Shown: piece after piece, positions 1 through 8,422 of the stretch
Position numbering within the stretch: position 1 is the first letter of the stretch
Layout: the number at the start of each line of letters is the position of its first letter
Assembly (NCBI RefSeq): GCF_002095465.1
Contig: NZ_MLFP01000003.1
Span: 1 to 64,000 of the forward strand
Length of the DNA stretch: 64,000 bases
Direction: 5' to 3'
DNA from: Pantoea rodasii
Lineage (GTDB): Bacteria; Pseudomonadota; Gammaproteobacteria; Enterobacterales; Enterobacteriaceae
The notes under the pieces: generated by a model
What the model was told of the DNA's origin: nothing
Database searches by the model: none
The model's input: only the letters and a program-made list of their open reading frames with translations
Made by a program: the position numbers and the translations under genes

Positions 1-10
1 CGTAATGAGT

Positions 11-165
11 CTGCCAGGATAGCCCGCAAGGATGCGGGCGTAAGGCGGGGCGGCACACGATGTGCCATCCCCCGGCGGTCCGTCAGGCAGACGAATGAAG
101 TGAAGGTACCGCTTTAGCGGCGCGAGGACAGCCAGCCCCAGAACGACCCCAGACTGCGTTATCAC
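11..165 (+). repeat. Structured repeat, copy 1 (possible satellite-phage immunity remnant)
   Basis: About 155 bp with nested hairpins: an outer pair 11-15/86-90, a 7-bp hairpin 22-28/33-39, a stem 46-50/70-74 enclosing a 6-bp hairpin 52-57/61-66, and a conserved block at 105-129. The reverse complement matches a second copy at 16597-16716: the 105-129 block is identical at 23 of 25 positions, and the hairpins occupy the same places but with different paired bases, which is what RNA structure conservation looks like. A 17-base motif at 149-165 recurs exactly at 16829-16845, but in the opposite orientation relative to the body. I infer a structured RNA or palindromic mobile repeat. A P4-type satellite immunity region (CI RNA/Ash-like) is one candidate. 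The left end may continue outside the window. Confidence 0.55.
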
Positions 166-190
166 TCGTCACTTAACTAAAGAGGACACC

Positions 191-271
191 ATGAATACCC
201 CCGTAACAATCCAGAATGTATTTCACAGGGGACACATTCATGCGCACCGATTATCCGCGCGGGACGTTTAA
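191..271 (+). CDS. Possible 26-residue peptide downstream of structured repeat
   Basis: A short open frame of 26 codons begins with ATG at 191, preceded by a good ribosome binding site (AGAGGA at 181-186). It starts MNTPVTIQ, is rich in histidine and arginine, and its stop overlaps the end of the H-NS-family gene on the other strand. It directly follows the structured repeat at 11-165. I recognise no family. It may be a leader peptide or the truncated start of a longer lost gene belonging to the repeat. The only support is the ribosome binding site and position. Confidence 0.22.
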   Translation: MNTPVTIQNVFHRGHIHAHRLSARDV

Positions 272-669
272 ATCAGAAACTCATCCATCGAACCGCCCGC
301 ATCTAATACGGATTTGATCGGTGATGGTGTACGACCCTGACCAGTCCAGAATTTCTGGTTACCGTCTTCGTCGATGAACTTATATTTCGCCGGACGCGGA
401 GCGCGTTTCGCTTTAGGTTTGGTTTCGCTCTGGTTTAATTTCGTCAGTTCACTAATATCGATGCCATCATTTAGCAGCATCTCTTTATATAGCGCCAGTT
501 TTTCTTCTTTCTCGCGCTGAGCGGCATTATTGGCTTCCGCTTCTTCACGGCGTTCTGCAACCACCACGGCGAACTTTTCCAGCATTTCGTTTAATACCGC
601 AATCTCAGTATCACGTGCCTGGGCACGCAGCGTACGAAGATTGTTCAATGCTTTGAGTGCATCGCTCAT
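268..669 (-). CDS. H-NS family DNA-binding protein (paralogue)
   Basis: A 133-residue nucleoid-associated protein of the H-NS/StpA family, which binds curved AT-rich DNA and silences horizontally acquired genes. The N-terminal half (about 1-65) is the coiled-coil dimerisation/oligomerisation region, starting MSDALKALNNLRTLRAQAR as in enterobacterial H-NS. A lysine/proline linker follows (about 82-93), then the C-terminal DNA-binding domain with the diagnostic loop motif WTGQGRTP. Length is normal for the family (about 135). The gene stands alone next to a citrate carrier and a structured repeat, not in the usual chromosomal hns context, so I take it as an accessory paralogue. It could equally be called StpA-like. 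Confidence 0.93.
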   Translation of the reverse strand: MSDALKALNNLRTLRAQARDTEIAVLNEMLEKFAVVVAERREEAEANNAAQREKEEKLALYKEMLLNDGIDISELTKLNQSETKPKAKRAPRPAKYKFIDEDGNQKFWTGQGRTPSPIKSVLDAGGSMDEFLI

Positions 670-887
670 GAATAAACCCTTATAACTTATATAACGAATG
701 TCAAAGCGAGCATTCTACGGTAATTTAAAGTAAATGAAAATATCGTGGGCGTAACAGAATTATCCGGAAAACAGGCGGGGGATATATCCAATTCTGAGTG
801 TGTGGTGACGTTAATTGATGATATTTCACCCGTCAACGCAGGAAAATAAGCCGCACTTAATAGCGGCTTATTTTCCGGGTTTTTATT
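670..887. other. Intergenic region between hns-like gene and citrate carrier
   Basis: AT-rich and presumably holding the promoter of the H-NS-like gene, transcribed leftward. A 35-codon GTG-initiated frame on the plus strand (745-849) ends inside the hairpin at 841-876, but it has no ribosome binding site and is not called as a gene. Confidence 0.5.
841..884 (+). terminator. Strong hairpin followed by T-tract
   Basis: Perfect 14-bp inverted repeat (841-854 with 863-876, 8-base loop) followed by GGGTTTTTA on the plus strand. This is a textbook rho-independent terminator for plus-strand transcription, although no convincing plus-strand gene lies upstream of it. It may also stop leftward transcription from the citrate carrier gene ending at 888. 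Confidence 0.75.
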
Positions 888-2183
888 CTATATGCTGCGG
901 TAGAACGGGAAGCAACCAGTGACTAACGCCACCAGCAATAACACGATTGAGGTAATAAATGACCAACGTAAGGTGAATCGTTGTGTCTGTGCGTAGTCAA
1001 GTTTTAACATGCCGACTAATAAGTAGGTCGAGGCAACCAAGGGACTCAGAATATGTACCGGCTGACCGACCAACGCGGCGCGCGCCATTTCAATCGGTTC
1101 GATACCATAATGCCCGGCGGCCTGCACCAGCACCGGCAACATACCAAAGTAGAACACGTCGTTGGAAACCATCCAGGTTACCGGAATACTGATTAATGCG
1201 GTAATCACCGCCAGATAAGGGCCGAGCGCGTCAGGAATGGTGTGAACGATGGCCTGCGCCAACGCATTCGCCATGCCGGTTTCAGCAAAGATCCCGGTGA
1301 ACACCGCGGCGGCGAAGATCAGTCCCGCTACGGCGAGGATGGCCGGCGCGTGGCGGCCAATCTGCTCCTGCTGCTGGCTCAGTTGCGGATAGTTAACCAC
1401 AAACATGATCGCGGTCGCTAACATAAATAGATAGGCCATGGGCATCACATCCAGCACCAGCATCGTCATGAGCGCAAGGGTGAGTCCCCAATTAAACCAG
1501 AAACGCCAGGCGACGCACGGCTTCTCCTCAAACTGAATAGCGGCGCGATCCACCGGCAGATGCTGCTGGAAACCGAGGCGCTTGCGCTCACTTCTGCCCA
1601 GCATGATCGCCAGTATGAAGGTCCATGCGACACAAGCCAGTAAGGGAACCAACAGTGGAACAAACAGCGTGGCCACGTCCGCCTGCACGGCCGCTGCCGC
1701 GCGCGCCGTGGGGCCGCCCCACGGGAACATATTGCCGAGCCCGGTACACTGTAATAGCAGTGCTGCAACGCTGAGTTTTGATAATCCGACGCGTTCATAT
1801 ATCGGCATAAAAGCAGCCAGCACAATCATATATACCGTCGCGCCATCACCATCCAGCGCCACAATAAAGCCCAACAGGACGGTACCGATAAATATCTTTA
1901 CCGGGTCTCCATCCACAGCAGAAACAATACGTTTAATGATGGGATCAAACATCCCGGCATCCGTCACGCTCATAAAATAGAGCATGGCAAATATCAACAT
2001 GACGCCAGTGGGCGCAACGGTACGTAATCCTTTGATCACCATCGGGCCCATATCTGCGCCATGGCCGGACAACAACGCAAATAGCGTCGGGATGATGATT
2101 AATGCGGTGAGCGCAGAAAGCTTTTTGCTCATTAATAAGCCAATAAAGCAGATAATCATAAGCAGACTGATGATCAGCAACAT
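888..2183 (-). CDS. CitMHS family citrate/metal-citrate transporter
   Basis: A 431-residue integral membrane protein of the CitMHS family, which imports citrate complexed with a divalent metal by proton symport. Hydrophobic segments run through the whole protein, and the region containing VALDGDGATVYM and the glycine/proline-rich PWGGPTARA stretch is characteristic of the family. Length matches CitM/CitH (about 430). It is monocistronic or reads with the royal-jelly-family gene behind it, both transcribed leftward and divergent from the LysR gene at 3785. The substrate could be another tricarboxylate. Which metal is used cannot be read from the sequence. Confidence 0.85.
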   Translation of the reverse strand: MLLIISLLMIICFIGLLMSKKLSALTALIIIPTLFALLSGHGADMGPMVIKGLRTVAPTGVMLIFAMLYFMSVTDAGMFDPIIKRIVSAVDGDPVKIFIGTVLLGFIVALDGDGATVYMIVLAAFMPIYERVGLSKLSVAALLLQCTGLGNMFPWGGPTARAAAAVQADVATLFVPLLVPLLACVAWTFILAIMLGRSERKRLGFQQHLPVDRAAIQFEEKPCVAWRFWFNWGLTLALMTMLVLDVMPMAYLFMLATAIMFVVNYPQLSQQQEQIGRHAPAILAVAGLIFAAAVFTGIFAETGMANALAQAIVHTIPDALGPYLAVITALISIPVTWMVSNDVFYFGMLPVLVQAAGHYGIEPIEMARAALVGQPVHILSPLVASTYLLVGMLKLDYAQTQRFTLRWSFITSIVLLLVALVTGCFPFYRSI

Positions 2184-2517
2184 GACGATATTTCCTGTCC
2201 AGAGGGATATTGCACGTTCGTGGGTAGCAAACGCGACGTGTTCGGAATAAATAAAAAACAGCGAATGATTATTTATTGTTCAAATTAACCTTCTGCAACC
2301 TCGTCAGTCTGGTTATATTATCCAGCGTTTTTTTCGGCAGGCACAAGGTTAGGTTATCGCGAAATATGTGCGTAACCTCTTAGTTTTAATAAATTTAAAA
2401 TAGCGTACGGTGATGATTTATCGTGGTGTTATTTTCTCCAGTTGATGATGACAGTAGGATTGATTAAGGGCGGTTTTTACACCGCACCCAGGTTAATGGC
2501 TGCAAACCGCTCAGCTT
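2184..2517. other. Intergenic region, AT-rich
   Basis: 334 bases between the citrate carrier start and the end of the upstream gene. Very AT-rich around 2230-2420. Expected to contain the citrate carrier promoter. No RNA gene, clear operator or coding frame was recognised. Confidence 0.4.
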
Positions 2518-3648
2518 TTATTTATGGTCGAGCGGTGAGGGCTTAATCGGCAACGGTAAACGATAAAGTTTGACCGGATATTCCACAGTTGACGGTTTGC
2601 CGCCGGTGGTCGCTGGCGTGCGATTGATCTGTCCGGATGGCATCCACAGCGCACCGTTGGAGACCCACATCGCGTCAATCCACACCAGACGCGGATCCTG
2701 CACCACGGTGGTGACCTGTCCATCCGGTGCAATGCGCTTAATGCTGCGGGTGTTGATGTCTGACGCATAAATATTGCCATCGGCATCAATTGCGGTCCCG
2801 CCGGTGCTCCAGGTTTCGCGCACCTTCTCAGCGTGCTTCGCCACCTCCGCCGCGGACAACGTGTTGTCATTCAGATAACGCGTTTCAATGCGCGCCAGCG
2901 GCCCTGGAATCGCCTGATAATAGAGCCATTTGCCATCCGGCGAGACTTCCAGCTGATCGAGGCCCACACGCTTCTCCCGGCCATCGCGCAGAATCAACTT
3001 CTTGCCATCTGCATAAATTGGCTGGTGGTCAATCGAGAGCGGATGGTTGTCCAGCACGCGCCAGCTTTTACCGCTTTTCAGGTTCAGCACCACTAATCCC
3101 ACCGCACCCGGATCGGTAATATAGGCAAAATCACCGTTGAAGCGCACATCATCCAGATAGCTGGTGGATTGCAGCGTCGGTGATTTAAAGACATAGCTGT
3201 TCATCACTTTGCCTGTTGCCAGACTAATGTGGACCAGCTTGGCGCCCCCGGTCACGGCCTGATCGCCAGTGCCAATCCCCTTATTACCCGAATCCATTAC
3301 CCACAGATCGCCATCCGGGCCGATACGTAACGCGTTAACGTGGTAAAAGTGATGCTCAGGATCGTTAGCATTCCACTGGTTCCAGCTCTCATCCGGAAAC
3401 GCCTTCAACTGATTGTTAACCACTTCCGCCAGCTGCAAACCCGCCCCTTCCGATTGGGTCAGTGAGGCGAACAGGCGATTATCTTGACTCACGGTGATGC
3501 CATTCCATACGCGCGGCGAAGTTGCTACCTGTTGCAAACGGCTATCCTGCTGAGTCGGCAGCGTTGCGGGCAAGGTGTCATGCGCCAGCGCTTGTGCGCT
3601 GGAGGCCAGTGCAATCATCGTCACCAGTGCTTTCAGTGAATGTTTCAT
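2518..3648 (-). CDS. Major royal jelly/yellow family periplasmic protein
   Basis: A 376-residue secreted protein of the MRJP/yellow superfamily (bacterial members are six-bladed beta-propellers, often labelled L-dopachrome tautomerase-related). The chosen ATG at 3648 follows AGGGAGAGAAGG and gives a clean signal peptide (MKHSLKALVTMIALASSAQALA); an earlier in-frame ATG nine codons upstream adds only charged residues. Propeller-like repeats are visible (RIGPDGDLWVMDSG, EVSPDGKWLYYQ, IDADGNIYASD). It lies between a citrate carrier and a divergent LysR regulator that probably controls it. The substrate is unknown. A lactonase-like or sugar/phenolic-binding role is possible. Confidence 0.82.
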   Translation of the reverse strand: MKHSLKALVTMIALASSAQALAHDTLPATLPTQQDSRLQQVATSPRVWNGITVSQDNRLFASLTQSEGAGLQLAEVVNNQLKAFPDESWNQWNANDPEHHFYHVNALRIGPDGDLWVMDSGNKGIGTGDQAVTGGAKLVHISLATGKVMNSYVFKSPTLQSTSYLDDVRFNGDFAYITDPGAVGLVVLNLKSGKSWRVLDNHPLSIDHQPIYADGKKLILRDGREKRVGLDQLEVSPDGKWLYYQAIPGPLARIETRYLNDNTLSAAEVAKHAEKVRETWSTGGTAIDADGNIYASDINTRSIKRIAPDGQVTTVVQDPRLVWIDAMWVSNGALWMPSGQINRTPATTGGKPSTVEYPVKLYRLPLPIKPSPLDHK

Positions 3649-3784
3649 CCTTCTCTCCCTTGTTAAGCGCCACAAGGTGACGCGAACAGAGTGTTGCTCT
3701 GTTGTTAATGTCTTTCCATCCTGGCAGCGTAAAGTGATAAATTATATTCTCTGATTTTTATCAATCGATTCCTGGTGGGAATGA

Positions 3785-4666
3785 ATGGAACTGAAAGATC
3801 TGCATTATTTGCTGGCGGTGCGGGAGACGCAGCACCTGGGTAAAGCGGCGCAATCCCTTGGTATCACTCAGCCGGCACTGACCAAATGCCTGCAACGTCT
3901 GGAGAAGTTTTACGCTACGCGCTTAATTCTGAAGGTGGGCCGTGGCATGCAACTCACTGAAGCGGGACTGCTACTTTGTGAACGTGCTCATAAAGTGGTG
4001 CATATGATGCAGGTCACAAGACAGGATTTGCAGGCGCTGGGTGCCGGAACCGCAGGGGTGATTCGCCTGGGCGTGGCGGCGACGGCGGCAGAATTTATGT
4101 TACCGCTACTCAGCAAAGACCTGTTGCACAAAGCGCCTACCGCCAGACTCGAAGTCACCGTCGGCATGAACGATTTGCTGCAAAAGTTACTGCGCGAGAA
4201 CAAAATCGATCTGATTTTAGGATTCCTGCCGCAGGGGAACAGCGAGTTTATCACTCGTCCGCTGATTGAAGATCCGGTAGTGATTGCCGCCAGCCGCCAT
4301 CATCCTCTGGCCAACATTCATCCCTCGCCTGAGCAACTTGATGCTTACAACTGGCTGTTACCTTCGGATAACGTGGCCACGCGCCAGTGGCTGGAACAGC
4401 GCCTGCGCAGCGGCGGTTATGCGTTACCGCGCGCGCAAATGGAGAGCAACACGCTATCACCCCTGCGCGCTGTTGTGGCGCAAACGCAACTCCTGAGTTT
4501 TATATCCCGGCGATTATTAAAAGGTGAGGGTGGGGAATTGATCGAAATCCCTCTGCCGCTGGTAATGATGCCACGCACCTTTGGCTGGCAATTCCGTTCA
4601 TTAAGCGAGCTATCGCCTGCATCACGTTTATTGGTCGATTTGGCGGAAAAACGCTGGCCCTGGTAG
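3785..4666 (+). CDS. LysR family transcriptional regulator
   Basis: A 293-residue LysR-type regulator. Residues about 1-60 form the winged helix-turn-helix (ELKDLHYLLAVRETQHLGKAA...ITQPALTKCLQRLE), followed by the linker helix and a periplasmic-binding-protein-like effector domain (about 90-290). It is divergent from the royal-jelly-family gene with 136 bp between the starts, the usual arrangement for a LysR regulator and its target, so the royal-jelly gene and possibly the citrate carrier behind it are the likely regulon. The ATG at 3785 is preceded by TGGTGGGA. The effector is unknown. Confidence 0.9.
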   Translation: MELKDLHYLLAVRETQHLGKAAQSLGITQPALTKCLQRLEKFYATRLILKVGRGMQLTEAGLLLCERAHKVVHMMQVTRQDLQALGAGTAGVIRLGVAATAAEFMLPLLSKDLLHKAPTARLEVTVGMNDLLQKLLRENKIDLILGFLPQGNSEFITRPLIEDPVVIAASRHHPLANIHPSPEQLDAYNWLLPSDNVATRQWLEQRLRSGGYALPRAQMESNTLSPLRAVVAQTQLLSFISRRLLKGEGGELIEIPLPLVMMPRTFGWQFRSLSELSPASRLLVDLAEKRWPW

Positions 4667-4690
4667 CCTGCCAGGTCGCGTATTGACGAT

Positions 4691-4713
4691 AACCTGTGAG
4701 TTATCACAGGTTT
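4691..4713 (+). terminator. Hairpin after LysR gene
   Basis: Nine-base stem AACCTGTGA paired with TCACAGGTT around a four-base loop, followed by a short T run. It lies 25 bp beyond the LysR stop codon. Probably a terminator, though the T-tract is weak. Confidence 0.5.
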
Positions 4714-4754
4714 GCTCCATTAACGTGCGTGAAAATTACCGAAAATAACTCACC

Positions 4755-4773
4755 TGTATTATTAATCATTGAA
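4755..4773. promoter_or_regulatory. Candidate Fur box upstream of fhuE
   Basis: The 19 bases at 4755-4773 match the Fur consensus at about 11 of 19 positions by eye, including an uninterrupted TAATCATT. It lies about 255 bp before fhuE. FhuE synthesis is Fur-repressed in known enterobacteria, so a box is expected, but the match is modest and the distance large. Confidence 0.3.
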
Positions 4774-5028
4774 GAATAAGGATTTATCCAAATGTAAAAT
4801 TGCCGGATAACCGGTAACAATTTCTTGCAATACTAATCTTAATGCGTATATTTCTCATTTGCTTTCTTAACGGCATCTTTACGGTCGTTCTGTTTGCGCC
4901 TGGATGGCGCGGTCAGGTAATTACCTCATCCTGATATTCCCTCTCAGCTCGTTATTCATGGCAGGAGCCAACAGACGTCAACAGGCATGCCGCCAGTAAA
5001 AATAACGATAAGTTGATTGAGGAATATT

Positions 5029-7227
5029 ATGTCTTTCGAAGAAAAGCGCGTCAGGGAATCTGGCCGAGTGCCGCAACGCGTGTTGCGAGTTTCTCTGCTG
5101 GCAATGATGGTGGCATCCGGTATTGCCCAGGCCGCCGATAACACCGCGTCAGAACAAACCCTGAATGTTGATGCCAGCGCCAGCAACGATGCGCAGCAAG
5201 AGCAGGCAGCAAAAGATTACAGCGTACCGATCACTCGTGCCGGTACCAAAATGGCATTAACCGCGCGTGATATTCCTCAATCGGTTACCGTTGTCAGCAA
5301 GCAGCGTATGCAAGACCAGCAGCTGCAATCACTGAATGATGTGCTTTCGAATACCACCGGTATTAGAGGCGTCAGCAGCGATATGGATCGTACCAACTAC
5401 TATTCGCGCGGTTTTATCATCGACAATTACATGGTCGATGGTATTCCAACGGCGTTTGCTTCTCGCTGGAACCTCGGTGATGCCCAGACCGATATGGCGC
5501 TGTATGAGCGAGTTGAAGTGGTGCGCGGTGCAACGGGCCTGTTGACCGGCCCAGGCAACCCGTCTGCTGCCATCAACATGGTGCGTAAGCACGCCGACAG
5601 CAAAGAGTTCACCGGCAATCTGGAAGCGAGCTACGGCAGCTGGGACAAACAGCGTTATGTCGCCGATCTCTCAGCGCCCCTGTCGCCTGAAGGCAACGTG
5701 CGTGGCCGCGTAGTCGCAGGTTACGAAGATAAAAATAGCTTTATTGAGCGCTATGGTTTCGAGAAGAAATTCATCTACGGTGTGGTGGATGCTGACCTGA
5801 CTGACAAAACCAAGCTGTCTGTGGGCTATGAATTTACCCAGGTCGATACCGACTCCCCAATGTGGAGTGGTTCGCCGCGTTGGTATACCGACGGTTCGCA
5901 AACGCATCTACGTCGCGGATACAACACCTCACCAGAGTGGGCTTACAATAACAAAGAAAACAAAAAGGTCTTTGTTAACCTGCAGCAGAACTTCGATAAC
6001 GGCTGGAACATCACGCTTAACGGCACGCATAACGAGATGTTCCTCGACAGTAAGCAGCTCTACATTGATGGTTATTTCGATAAGAACACCGGTATCGGCA
6101 CCTCACCTTACGCAAACTACCCTGTTGTAGGCGGCACTGGATACAATACCGGTAAACGTAAAGTCGATGCCGTCGATGCGTTCGCCAGCGGCCCTTATGA
6201 ATTGTTAGGTCGCCAACATGAACTGATGGTGGGTGTGAATTACAGTCGTCAGGATAATAAGTACTACAGCGCGTGGGCGAATATCTCGCCGACAGAGCTG
6301 GGTAATTTCAATAACTTCAATGGCAACTTCCCGGAAACCGACTGGAACCCTCGTGAGCCGGCATCGGATACGCAGTTGGTGCGTCAGAAATCCGCTTATG
6401 TTGCCACTCGCATTTCACTGGCCGATCCGCTGCATGTAATTTTGGGTGCGCGTTATACCAACTGGAATCGTGAGACGCTGAATGCAGAGATGGAGAAAAA
6501 TAACACCACCCCGTACGGTGGTGTAATTTGGGACTTCTATGATAACTGGTCGGCTTACGCGAGCTATACCTCAGTATTCCAGCCGCAAGATTATCAAGAT
6601 GCTTCAGGGGGTTACCTCTCACCTGTGATTGGTAAGAACTATGAAGCCGGTGTGAAATCTGACTGGCTTAACAGTCGTTTGACCACATCAATTTCAGTGT
6701 TCCGTTCAGAACTGGATAACGTTGCAGAAGCGACTGGAGCGACCAACCCGGATACCGGTAATGCCATCTATGTTGGCAAGAGTGGTGTAGTTAGCCGCGG
6801 CGTAGAGTTTGAAGTCAACGGAGCGCTGACGGACAACTGGCAGATGACCTTCGGTGGCACCACCTACGTGGCTGAAGATCGTGATGGTGAGAACTACAAC
6901 TCACAGCTGCCACGCACTTCATTCAACCTGTTCACCAGCTATCGTCTGCCGATGCTGGATCAGCTGACGCTGGGTGGCGGTGTTAACTGGCAGTCGAAGA
7001 CGTATAAAGACGTTGGCGCACCGGACGGCAATGGCACATGGCGCGCACGTCAGGGCAGCTACGCGCTGGTGGATCTTTTCGCACGTTACGACGTGACGAA
7101 AAACCTGAGCGTGCAGGGAAATCTGAACAACCTGTTCGACAAAGAGTATGACGAAAACGTCGGCAGCGGCGGTATCGTTTACGGTACGTCACGCAACTTC
7201 TCAGTTACCGCATCTTATCGTTTCTGA
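5029..7227 (+). CDS. fhuE: TonB-dependent ferric-coprogen/rhodotorulate receptor FhuE
   Basis: A 732-residue outer membrane receptor that takes up hydroxamate siderophores (ferric coprogen, ferric rhodotorulic acid, ferrioxamine) powered by TonB-ExbBD. It resembles E. coli FhuE throughout: signal peptide (about 1-36), plug domain with RDIPQSVTVVSKQRM and YYSRGF.IDNYMVDGIP, then a 22-strand barrel ending in an aromatic residue (SYRF). The ATG at 5029 has a ribosome binding site (TTGAGGA at 5017-5023). A TTG four codons earlier is in frame but lies inside that site. The gene is isolated; no coprogen or hydroxamate inner membrane transporter is adjacent, so it would rely on FhuBCD encoded elsewhere. 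A hairpin at 7242-7259 follows. Confidence 0.95.
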   Translation: MSFEEKRVRESGRVPQRVLRVSLLAMMVASGIAQAADNTASEQTLNVDASASNDAQQEQAAKDYSVPITRAGTKMALTARDIPQSVTVVSKQRMQDQQLQSLNDVLSNTTGIRGVSSDMDRTNYYSRGFIIDNYMVDGIPTAFASRWNLGDAQTDMALYERVEVVRGATGLLTGPGNPSAAINMVRKHADSKEFTGNLEASYGSWDKQRYVADLSAPLSPEGNVRGRVVAGYEDKNSFIERYGFEKKFIYGVVDADLTDKTKLSVGYEFTQVDTDSPMWSGSPRWYTDGSQTHLRRGYNTSPEWAYNNKENKKVFVNLQQNFDNGWNITLNGTHNEMFLDSKQLYIDGYFDKNTGIGTSPYANYPVVGGTGYNTGKRKVDAVDAFASGPYELLGRQHELMVGVNYSRQDNKYYSAWANISPTELGNFNNFNGNFPETDWNPREPASDTQLVRQKSAYVATRISLADPLHVILGARYTNWNRETLNAEMEKNNTTPYGGVIWDFYDNWSAYASYTSVFQPQDYQDASGGYLSPVIGKNYEAGVKSDWLNSRLTTSISVFRSELDNVAEATGATNPDTGNAIYVGKSGVVSRGVEFEVNGALTDNWQMTFGGTTYVAEDRDGENYNSQLPRTSFNLFTSYRLPMLDQLTLGGGVNWQSKTYKDVGAPDGNGTWRARQGSYALVDLFARYDVTKNLSVQGNLNNLFDKEYDENVGSGGIVYGTSRNFSVTASYRF

Positions 7228-7241
7228 TTTCAACCAGCCGG

Positions 7242-7259
7242 GCACGCAGCGATGCGTGC
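7242..7259. terminator. Hairpin between fhuE and NicO gene
   Basis: Seven-base stem GCACGCA/TGCGTGC with a four-base loop, 15 bp after the fhuE stop and before the convergent NicO gene. There is no T-tract. A second GC-rich hairpin (GGCCGG...CCGGCC) lies at about 7297-7321. Confidence 0.45.
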
Positions 7260-7350
7260 TCTGCCAGGACTTACGCTTGTGTTCGTGAGTCACTGGCCGG
7301 GGAGGCAAGGATGCCGGCCCGGCGTTGTTCGCATCAAACTTTATCCATTC

Positions 7351-8328
7351 TCAACATCCCGCCGCAATATAATCCCCGTTTGCACTGATCGGCACCACGG
7401 TTAAAAACAGCACCAGCGCAAATAACATCAGCAAAGCACCTCCGGCAATACGTAATATCCCCAGTATTTGCTGCGAGCGTGGCGATGACTCTGCCAACCA
7501 TAATTCGCCTGCACGATGACGGAAATGGCGGACAAACAGGGCCAGCGCGACCAGTGCCATACCGGTGCCGAGCGCCATGGTCATCACCGCAAACATGCCC
7601 CAGCGGGTAATGCCAATCACACTGGCAAACAGCAACACCGTAAGTGCGCCGCTGCAAGGCCGAACGCCGGTGGCAATAATAATGCCGATCCACGCCTTCC
7701 AGTTATCGACGGATTCCGCCGTAATGCCGTGATGGTGGCCGCAGCCATGATGATGTTGCTCATGTTCATGTTCATGCTCCTGATCGTAACCATGCCCATG
7801 CCCATGCCCATGATTGTGATTTAGATTATGGTGCTGATACTGACTGCGGCTTCGCCATGCCTGCACCATCATCATCACGCCCAGCGCGGCAATAAACAGC
7901 GAGCTGGCCTTTTCCAGATACCAGCGGCTGGTGCTGAGATCGCCGGTCGTCAGGTTAAAGCCAACGGCCAGGATAAACACAAAAGCGATGGCGCTGAGTC
8001 CCTGCACCAGGCTACCGAGAAACGGTACGGTGAGGGCGACACCGCGCGGCGGTTGATGAGTGGTGAGCCAGGTGGTGACAATAAATTTGCCATGACCCGG
8101 CCCAACCGCATGCAAAATGCCATAAATAAAGGTCACGCCAATCAACCACAACCCCGCGCTGTATTGCCCGCTATTAATCTGCAGCAGATGCGTCACCAGC
8201 AGTCGATGGAGTTGAATCTGCGTTTGCAGTGACCAGGCGAGAAACGCCGTCCAGTGGGAAAACAGTACGGCGAGCGCCGTCAGCATCACCAATGCAGCAA
8301 GGGTAAATCCAGTTTTAGTAGCAATCAT
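7351..8328 (-). CDS. NicO family nickel/cobalt transporter with His-rich loop
   Basis: A 325-residue membrane protein of the NicO/RcnA family (Ni2+/Co2+ transport). Features: N-terminal membrane segment, the family motif HAVGPGHGK after the second segment, a long cytoplasmic loop at about 170-205 packed with histidine and acidic residues (NHNHGHGHGHG, EHEHEHEQHHHGCGHHHG), then the second half with ATGVRPCSGALTVLLFA, the conserved C-terminal NicO motif. The start at 8328 was chosen because the frame upstream, though open to 9495, is out-of-frame read-through of the neighbouring monooxygenase. The direction of transport (efflux like RcnA, or uptake) cannot be told, and no RcnR-type regulator is adjacent. 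Confidence 0.85.
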   Translation of the reverse strand: MIATKTGFTLAALVMLTALAVLFSHWTAFLAWSLQTQIQLHRLLVTHLLQINSGQYSAGLWLIGVTFIYGILHAVGPGHGKFIVTTWLTTHQPPRGVALTVPFLGSLVQGLSAIAFVFILAVGFNLTTGDLSTSRWYLEKASSLFIAALGVMMMVQAWRSRSQYQHHNLNHNHGHGHGHGYDQEHEHEHEQHHHGCGHHHGITAESVDNWKAWIGIIIATGVRPCSGALTVLLFASVIGITRWGMFAVMTMALGTGMALVALALFVRHFRHRAGELWLAESSPRSQQILGILRIAGGALLMLFALVLFLTVVPISANGDYIAAGC

Positions 8329-8390
8329 ACCAATCAGATATCGCGGCCCTGAAAGCCGACAGCATGCGGGAAATTGCGGAGATTTTGTAG

Positions 8391-8410
8391 GGTGCGCACG
8401 TCTGCGCACC
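8391..8410. repeat. Short palindromic repeat
   Basis: Perfect GGTGCGCA/TGCGCACC hairpin with a four-base loop between the NicO gene and the monooxygenase stop. It resembles the hairpins at 11947-12004 and 36313-36332, and may belong to an intergenic palindrome family serving as terminators. Confidence 0.4.
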
Positions 8411-8422
8411 GAAATAATCTGC

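Noticed and set aside
745-849. 35-codon plus-strand frame ending in the hairpin at 841
   Set aside because: No ribosome binding site, GTG start only, and the stop lies inside a terminator stem. Possibly the eroded 3' end of a lost gene, but not supportable.
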